DNA of 64,000 nucleotides from Acanthaster planci (lineage: Eukaryota; Echinodermata; Asteroidea; Valvatida; Acanthasteridae), in contig NW_019091748.1 of the NCBI RefSeq assembly GCF_001949145.1, positions 45,684 through 109,683 on the forward strand, written 5' to 3'. Position numbers and translations under genes: made by a program. The notes under the pieces are model-generated. The model saw only the letters and a program-made list of their open reading frames with translations. It searched no databases and had not been told where the DNA came from. Below, one piece after another: positions 58,173 to 64,000 of the stretch (position 1 is its first letter; each line of letters starts with the position of its first letter).

Positions 58173-58250
58173 ATGAATCAGCTGGACGAAGAGGATGATG
58201 GCTCCAATAGCTTAGATTTAGCTGCAAAAAGTGACCTCGACATTTCACAG
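58173..58250 (+). pseudogene. piggyBac-like transposase remnant, N-terminal exon
   Basis: In-frame ATG at 58173 (MNQLDEEDDGSNSLDLAAKS), preceded in frame by SSEDV, and donor TCACAG|GTAATT. An acidic Ser/Asp/Glu start with (S/D)ED-x2-L is usual for piggyBac transposases. Weak evidence alone. Confidence 0.35.
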
Positions 58251-59051
58251 GTAATTCGAAATTCAGGCCTACTCTCAAACATGATCATTTTGGACAAGCA
58301 AAATGTGACTACATTTTGTATTTTGTATATGCATATTGTAACGGATTACAGCTAGGCTCGGGCGACTAGGACTGACGAAAATAAATTTATCATGCATGAT
58401 GTAAACTGACTGTATTTTCCAGCTGTCGTAGGTTTGATTTTGAAGGATTTTTTTGAACTGAAGTGCAGTACAGGGTAGGCGGCAGTGACAGCAGGAAAAG
58501 TTGGAATTTTGAAATTTATGCACACCACATCAATCATGTCAGTCTAGGCCTACTTGTAGAGGTACATGTAACATTAGCTAGGCCCTAGGTAGGGCCTACT
58601 TTAAGCCAAAATAAAGCACAATGTAATGTGTAGGCCTATTACTGGTCACTGATAAATAGGGTACGTTGGTTGGAAGTTTTTTTACTTCAAATCTACACAT
58701 GATGCCGTCTTTTGACACAGTTTCGGCGAAGTAACTGATAGCCATAAAAGAAACGCTAGTGATGGCGATATTTTCATGATTCTCATTTCAAATACCAATC
58801 GGCTGATTTTGGAAAATGGTCGATGGTCGGCCAAAATGCAATGTGGGAAGAGCGCATTGTGACCATTGTCCAAATCAGTCGGGCAGTGTTAGCGATAAAG
58901 CTCGTGCCATCTTCCTTTGGGGGGAAAATGTAACTGGACAGATCACGCGTTTTTTTAAATTATTTTTTTTTTACAAATGTTCCACGTATGACATGTATGC
59001 AATGTTTTTTTGAAAAACGAAATACCAGTATCATTTCATCGATGTTTACAG

Positions 59052-59354
59052 GAGAAGGAAGACAGTGACTCTGCCAGTGAAAATGAGGAAACTCCTGTAG
59101 GTTCAAATGACATCTCGGACGACGGAGGTCTCAGTAACGACTCTGGAAGTGAAGACTCGCATCAAGCCCAACCAAGTCATTCTACAACAGGACAGGAAGG
59201 CAGGCCAGCGAGAGATGGTATACGCCAGGATGCTGGGGCTACACGACGTAGGGGTGCTAGGGCTGTAGGAGGTACACCTGTTGCAGTTCTTCCAGAAAGA
59301 TGGTCGGCAAGTTTACCCAAGCTGAACATTCCACCATACACGGAAACATCGGGA
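59052..59354 (+). pseudogene. piggyBac-like transposase remnant, second exon, truncated
   Basis: GTTTACAG|GAG acceptor in phase 0 with the previous donor. A long acidic stretch (EKEDSDSASENEETP), a basic part, then ERWSASLPKLNIPPYTETSG, resembling the W...PF-x-G-x-x-G entry into piggyBac transposase cores. The frame ends soon after 59355, where the sequence character changes. The catalytic core is absent. Confidence 0.35.
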
Positions 59355-59640
59355 GTAGTAATGGTAGTTAGAATAGATCAGTTTGACCTCTAACCCTTGA
59401 CCTACTTCCGGTGCAGTATAGATCAGGTTGACCCCAATCCGGTTGCGTGTGAGTAAGTCACGTGATAGTTACTTTTAGGTTCAGAAAGGTCGGTGGGGTT
59501 AGTAGGTCAAAGGTGCGTAGTAAACGGTGAGCGGGCGAGAGGTCGACGGAGATGGTGGGCGTAACCGCATCAACGGTCGAGGAGGTGGAGGGGCTGGTTA
59601 AAAATGAAAACAAGAAAATCGAACGTACTCACCCGAAATC
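59355..59640. mobile_element. Possible terminal region of a Polinton-like element
   Basis: Starts AGTAGTAATGGTAGTTAG directly after the broken acidic ORF, and Polintons begin with AG. Two near repeats, TAGATCAGTTTGACC (59376) and TAGATCAGGTTGACC (59420), lie at the tip. G+C is higher than in flanks and no ORF is present. The partner terminus is outside the window. Confidence 0.35.
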
Positions 59641-59787
59641 GCCGCACGTCGCGCCGCGTACTCTAAAATGGAACTCCAACACAGACACGTAGACTGACGC
59701 AGAGACATACTAAGGATTTATCTTTTTTGTGAACATTTGTGACGCCGGATCGGGGTCTTGTGGAGAGGCCCAGAAAACCCGAAGCTC

Positions 59788-60357
59788 TCATTCCCATGAC
59801 AGAATGAAAGTCTTCAAACAAACGGGGATCTCCAAGGAGAAGACGAAGAAGGGGAATGGCATCCAGTCCTCCGTCGTCTGCTCCGTCGGCTTCTTGACGA
59901 CTGACAGAAGCTCCTTCAGGACGGCCCTTCCCGCCATCTCCTTCAAGGTCAGAGTAGACATGGGGGACAAGGCCTGCCGGACTGTGCACTCCATGTTGAT
60001 GAACCCGCGCCTGTGTACCATGTAGCACTGCAGTTCCACGAGTATCAGAAGTATTCTTGCCAGGGTTTCTGTCACTCGGTAGCATCTCTGTTTGGTGGTC
60101 TGGGACCAGCTGCGAGTTACGGCCGCCTCGACTGCATTCGCCGACAACATCTTTAGGCTCATGGTGCGGCCTTGCAGCTGGTGGTGGTTGCCGTACCATT
60201 TCCAGTGGCGACTGCACCGAGCTCGCTCCCACAGACGATACGGCGTGAATAGCACAAACCACTGACCCTTCTGGAAGTGGCGAATAGCCAGCTTATTGAA
60301 AGTCTTGCTATTCGCAATGATGACGTCGGTGTCAGCAAATTTGTCTATATCGTCCAA
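59788..60357 (-). CDS. Unidentified ORF, leftward, beside the DNA polymerase
   Basis: 189 codons from ATG at 60357, open, divergent from the polymerase that starts about 220 bases away. I recognise no domain. It has a basic, aromatic middle (KWYGNHHQLQGRTMS) and a helical Leu-rich part (TLKEMAGRAVLKELLSV). A second leftward frame (60262-59663, 199 codons) overlaps it, and codon preference does not clearly separate them. Likely an accessory gene of the mobile element. Confidence 0.4.
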   Translation of the reverse strand: MDDIDKFADTDVIIANSKTFNKLAIRHFQKGQWFVLFTPYRLWERARCSRHWKWYGNHHQLQGRTMSLKMLSANAVEAAVTRSWSQTTKQRCYRVTETLARILLILVELQCYMVHRRGFINMECTVRQALSPMSTLTLKEMAGRAVLKELLSVVKKPTEQTTEDWMPFPFFVFSLEIPVCLKTFILSWE

Positions 60358-60576
60358 AATGGAAAAATATCATATTCTTAGCCGTCCATTGACCGGAATC
60401 GAGGAGACGTTGGCCTTCGTTTAGGGTTTTTGGAACTCCATGCTGATTCCGTGAAGTAATGAAATACTTGACCGTTTCAGAGCGAATAAATTGCAGCAAA
60501 GGCTTTTCGTCAACTTTTCTTCATTTGATCTCATTGGCGTGTCTATCAATTTCCGACGGTCAGACCTAATTTTTGG
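60358..60576. promoter_or_regulatory. Divergent intergenic gap, likely bidirectional promoter
   Basis: 219 bases between the two divergent ORF starts. No clear TATA box. The call rests on gene arrangement only. Confidence 0.25.
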
Positions 60577-61330
60577 ATGCCGTTCGTAAAACTGAGTCGG
60601 GTAACGAAACTTTCAGTGACTAAAGTGTCATATCCCGTTTGCAACCTCAAACGGGAAATGACACTGGACGATAGTGTCACCATCAAAATAACGGGGGCAT
60701 TTCAAGATGCTCTGTCTGAAAATGACGACGGGGATTCCGAAGTGTATTCGGATACAGGAGACGAGGCGGATTCTGAGCACGACACTCCCTCGGGTACAGA
60801 TGAACCCGCGATGGAATCGTCCACCCGAGCAGACACACAGCTCGGAGGAAATGAAGACGAGACCGTTCTGCACGAAAAACAGAATGGGGCACGGCAGGTA
60901 AGGCCCAAAGATTTATACCGCATCGTATCGATAACGTCGCGCCAAGTGCGTAAATTTTGCACCCAAGGAAACGAATATACGTTGCGTTTCAATGACATCG
61001 AGCCAGTGCGCGGTATAGGTAATGTCTTAGATACTTTGGGAGGTGTATTTCGGTCCCTCATGGACCGAGTCCTGAGCAACGTCTCTTCGTCCATGACGTT
61101 CTGTCTAACATCGAAAGAATTCTGCAGTCGAATGAGAGCGTCAGTTTGAATGGGGATGTCGTCATTAGGGTCGTCACTGTTGAGATGGACATGGGAGATC
61201 ATCCGAATCGCTCGTGGTAGTTCTGCGTTAGAGCGATGGCTCAAACAGAAGAGGGGGTGCATCACCATCAAAAACCAAGATGAGCTTTGTTGTGCCAAGG
61301 CGATCGTCATTGCCAGCGCAGCCCTCTAAC
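60577..61330 (+). pseudogene. Family B DNA polymerase of Polinton/adintovirus type, N-terminal region, broken
   Basis: The frame from ATG at 60577 is open to TGA at 61147: an acidic linker, then LRFNDIEPVRGIGNVLDTLG, a segment found at the start of large polymerases of this type. Shifts occur near 61105 and 61220, and a TAA at 61327 follows GCITIKNQDELCCAKAIVIA (the N-x-D-x-LCAARAI-type motif). Old mobile or virus-like copy, not functional. Confidence 0.6.
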
Positions 61331-61389
61331 GTGAGGACCCTCAAACCAATTGGAATTCTGTTAGACTGTGTCGCGGTGAGACCACTCGA

Positions 61390-61752
61390 TTGGCGCTGGA
61401 ACTGCATCGTCAGGCAGACGTTCCCCCACAAAGATGTGGCTTGGAAGAATTATTGGAATTCCAGCGTGTTCTGAGTGCCAACAGTCGGCAGCTCGTTGTT
61501 CTGTGTAAAGAGCTGTTTAATGCCGTTTGGTTCAAGGGGGAGGAAGCTCCACAGAAGTTGTTCTTGTATTTTTATGACAACCACTATGCGGTTATAAGAT
61601 CCATGACCAGTTTTCTGTGCAGATCGTACTTTTGCGACGTTTGTCTCCGAGGATACGACGATAAAAGGAAACACAAATGCGCGGCTAAGTGCCTGTGTTG
61701 TTACCGGTCTTCCACTGACTGCGATTTTACGGGTTGGGTTGACTGCCGCTGA
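61390..61752 (+). pseudogene. DNA polymerase, Cys-rich region part 1
   Basis: Open frame with FLYFYDNHYAVIRSMTSFL and the cysteine pairs YFCDVCLRGYDDKRKHKC and KCLCCYRSSTDC. Zinc-binding knuckles before the exonuclease domain are a family feature. The frame changes at about 61745. Confidence 0.65.
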
Positions 61753-61757
61753 GGAAT

Positions 61758-62411
61758 GTGAAGACAAAGAAGGGCACTGCAGTCGTGGGAAACTCTACCT
61801 GTTCGATGATATACAAATGTTCTTGTGGAGAGACCACAAATAAGAAGCGCCGATTGACGAAACAGAAGCACATTTGCGGCGAGGTGTACTGTCAGAACTG
61901 CAAACTATACCAAGAGGCCGATCACCGATGCTTCATACGTCCCCTTCAATGTAGCCATGGCGTACCCGCTGATATCCAAACGGATGATAGGGAGGAAGAG
62001 ATGGACCCGGTGGAGTTGATGGAGCTGCAAGACGTGGAGGTGGTTCAGTCCGACAATGAAGGCGGAAGGAATAAGGGCAGGCGTCCTCTCTACATCTTTT
62101 TCGATTACGAGTGTCGGCAAGACGAGCAAGTGGACGAGAATAGCCCCGGGTCAGTGTGCGGTCACGTTCCAAACCTTTGTGTTGCACAGAGGGTTTGTCG
62201 ACATTGCTTGTCAAACCAAGACATCTCGGCAGAATTTTCCTGTCCTTGCAGTCGGGGAACCACCAACGAGAACATTTTCAAGGGGGCAAACACGCGGAAC
62301 GAATTTTGTGAATGGCTCTTCGATGAGGAAGGCAGCCACAAAGGAGTGATCTGCATCGCTCATTATGCCTTGGGGGTACGACTCCAACTTTGTCCTTCAG
62401 TTTTTATATGA
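61758..62411 (+). pseudogene. DNA polymerase, Cys-rich region part 2 and exonuclease start
   Basis: CSCGETTNKKRR, HICGEVYCQNCKLYQ and HRCF continue the zinc region. RPLYIFFDYECRQDEQ holds the Asp-x-Glu of 3'-5' exonuclease motif I. C-x2-C pairs and EFCEWLFDE follow. The frame breaks near 62370 inside the region leading to exonuclease motif II. Confidence 0.75.
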
Positions 62412-62589
62412 GCGAGCCATTCTGCCCAATGTCGTTATGAATGGGGCTAAGATCAAGTCCCTCGAGGCCTTGGGGATCAGAATCATCGACTCCTTGAGCT
62501 TCCTGTTGATGCCTCTTTCAGCGATCCCCTCCACGTTCGGACTGACGGAATTGAAGAAGGGATATTTTCCCCATCTCTTCAACACCTAG
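62365..62589 (+). pseudogene. DNA polymerase, exonuclease motif II region
   Basis: YDSNFVLQFLYERAILPNVV then SLEALGIRIIDSLSFLLMPL, ending GYFPHLFNT before an in-frame TAG (62587-62589). The same frame resumes after the stop. Confidence 0.75.
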
Positions 62590-63413
62590 GAGAACGAGCG
62601 CTATGTCGGCCCTATTCCAGACACGAAGTTTTACGACCCCGACGGAATGAATGCGAAAAAGAGAGAGGAAGTTTTGCAGTGGCACGCTAGTCAACGTGGG
62701 CGGCCATTCCATCTACAGGAAGAAATGATAGAATACTGCTGCAGTGACGTCGACATACTACGGCGCGGGTCGTTGGAGTTCCGTTCGATTTTCATGCAGC
62801 ATACCAATGTCGACCCCTTTGAATGCTCCATAACTATCGCTCACGCCTGTAACGTTGTATTTAGACAGAATCATTTGCAGGAAAACACGATCGCTATCAT
62901 TCCAGCCGGAGGATACAGGAAGAATCACACTCAGTCTGTCGTGGCCTTGAGGTGGTTGGATTGGGTAGCACACTCTAGAAACATCCGTATCAGGCACGCG
63001 CTCAACCGCAGCGAGGTCACCATTGGCAAGTATCGCGTGGACGGACTGCACGAGAAGACCGTGTTCGAGCTCCATGGTTGTCTGTGGCACGAATGCCCAA
63101 AATGTTTCACGCACAGAGACGTGACAACCCCGCTTACTTCACTTAGCATGAGATACCGCTATGAAGCCACCGTCCGGCGTACCTTGGATCTGAGACATGC
63201 CGGATATAACGTGGAAGAAATGTGGGAATGCGACTTCCAACGAATGGCAGACAGTAATGGAGATCTACGAGTATTTTTAGATGATCTTCAAGAGAACGCC
63301 CAAGATGTGATCCCACCCCTCCATCCACCAGACACTTTCTTCGGAGGAAGAACAAACGCTACCAGAATATATCACAAGTGTGGTCCGGATGAAAAAATAA
63401 AGTATGTGGATTA
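62590..63413 (+). pseudogene. DNA polymerase, exonuclease motif III to palm entry
   Basis: YCCSDVDILRRG is exonuclease motif III (Y-x3-D). DPFECSITIAHACNVVFRQN, ELHGCLWHECPKCFTHR and FFGGRTNA are landmark segments of this polymerase family. The frame breaks at about 63411-63414, exactly where palm motif A (D-x2-SLYP) should be. Confidence 0.85.
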
Positions 63414-64000
63414 TTTAGCCTCTATCCCTGGGTGTGCAAGTACGGAAAGTTTCCCATGGGTCATCCCAAGATCATCACGGTGATTTTCGCAGCATCCATT
63501 GACAAGTACGAAGGATTTGTGAAAGCCGAAGTTTTACCACCGAGAAAGCTGTACCATCCCGTTCTCTCACGCCACGCGGGCGGAAAGCTCATGTTTGCTC
63601 TGTGTGGAGAGTGTAGTGAAACTCAACAGATGACCCTCTGCGAGCACGAGGATTCTGATAGAGCTATCACCGGTACGTGGGTCACGGGCGAACTGAAAAA
63701 GGCTGTGTCTTTAGGATACAGCATCATCCAAATTCTTCAAGTGTGGCACTTTGAGGAAACCGAGCAGTACGACCCTGAAAGTAAAACAGGGGGGTTATTT
63801 ACGGGCTATATCAACACCTTCCTGAAGCTTAAACAGGAAGCTAGCGGGTGGCCTGAATGGTGCAACACGGAGGCAAAGAAAAACCGCTATATCCTCGACT
63901 ACGAGCTACACGAAGGCATCAAGATCGACCCCAAAAATGTCAAGAGAAACGCGGGTATGAGGGCTGTGGCAAAGTTGATGCTCAATAGTTTTTGGGGGAA
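63414..64000 (+). pseudogene. DNA polymerase, palm and protein-primer domain, runs off window
   Basis: A new frame opens with SLYP and VCKYGKFPMGHPK and stays open to the window end. It contains VWHFEETEQY and AVAKLMLNSFWG, the polymerase motif B (K-x3-NS-x-YG, here FWG). Motif C with the Asp-Thr-Asp lies beyond the window. Protein-primed family B type. Confidence 0.85.

Noticed and set aside
1-64000. CRISPR arrays or bacterial operons
   Set aside because: No spaced direct-repeat array, and gene structure is intron-rich and eukaryotic.

Overview
This is metazoan nuclear DNA: AT-rich, intron-dense and repeat-rich. The genes have GT-AG introns, the main gene is a RIM-binding-protein-like scaffold, and the transposons are of animal type. 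The many TACATGTA palindromes, CR1-group LINE remains, a Polinton-type DNA polymerase and an animal GH3-domain gene pair suggest a marine invertebrate, probably a deuterostome (echinoderm, hemichordate or amphioxus). The sequence alone does not settle the species.

Layout. (1) 1-3.46 kb is non-coding and holds a large fold-back inverted repeat with arms near 1318-1735 and 2440-2868. (2) 3.46-21.17 kb, + strand, is one gene of at least 15 exons and about 1950 codons in consistent phase: proline-rich N-terminal exon, eight coiled-coil exons, a 2.7 kb low-complexity exon, one fibronectin III domain over two exons, and one SH3 domain over two exons. It resembles the RIM-binding protein family. Its introns hold three copies of a Tagggctg-ended (hAT-like) repeat, several MITEs (one carrying a tRNA-like sequence) and a SINE. 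(3) 21.2-26.9 kb has no gene I can support.

(4) 27.7-56.9 kb, - strand, holds two tandem paralogues of a GH3-domain gene (GHDC-like, acyl-adenylate/amido-synthetase fold). The distal copy B (50.1-55.7 kb) is open through six exons and keeps all three nucleotide-binding motifs. The proximal copy A (29.3-36.2 kb) has a nonsense codon, two single-base deletions and an Asp-to-Gly change in motif III, and is cut off inside exon 5 by an insertion carrying a decayed DDE transposase whose motif order resembles RAG1. A candidate first exon occurs twice (36.1 and 42.3 kb). Between the copies lie two dead non-LTR retrotransposons: an internally deleted endonuclease/RT element (37.1-39.3 kb, +) and a CR1-group element with a SAP-domain ORF1 (43.6-48.05 kb, -).

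(5) 58.1-64.0 kb is a nested transposon block. An acidic two-exon N-terminus that looks piggyBac-like is cut at about 59.35 kb by a Polinton/adintovirus-like element. That element has a possible terminal region, an unidentified leftward ORF and a broken family B DNA polymerase running off the window end. The window mainly documents tandem gene duplication followed by pseudogenisation and repeated mobile-element insertion.
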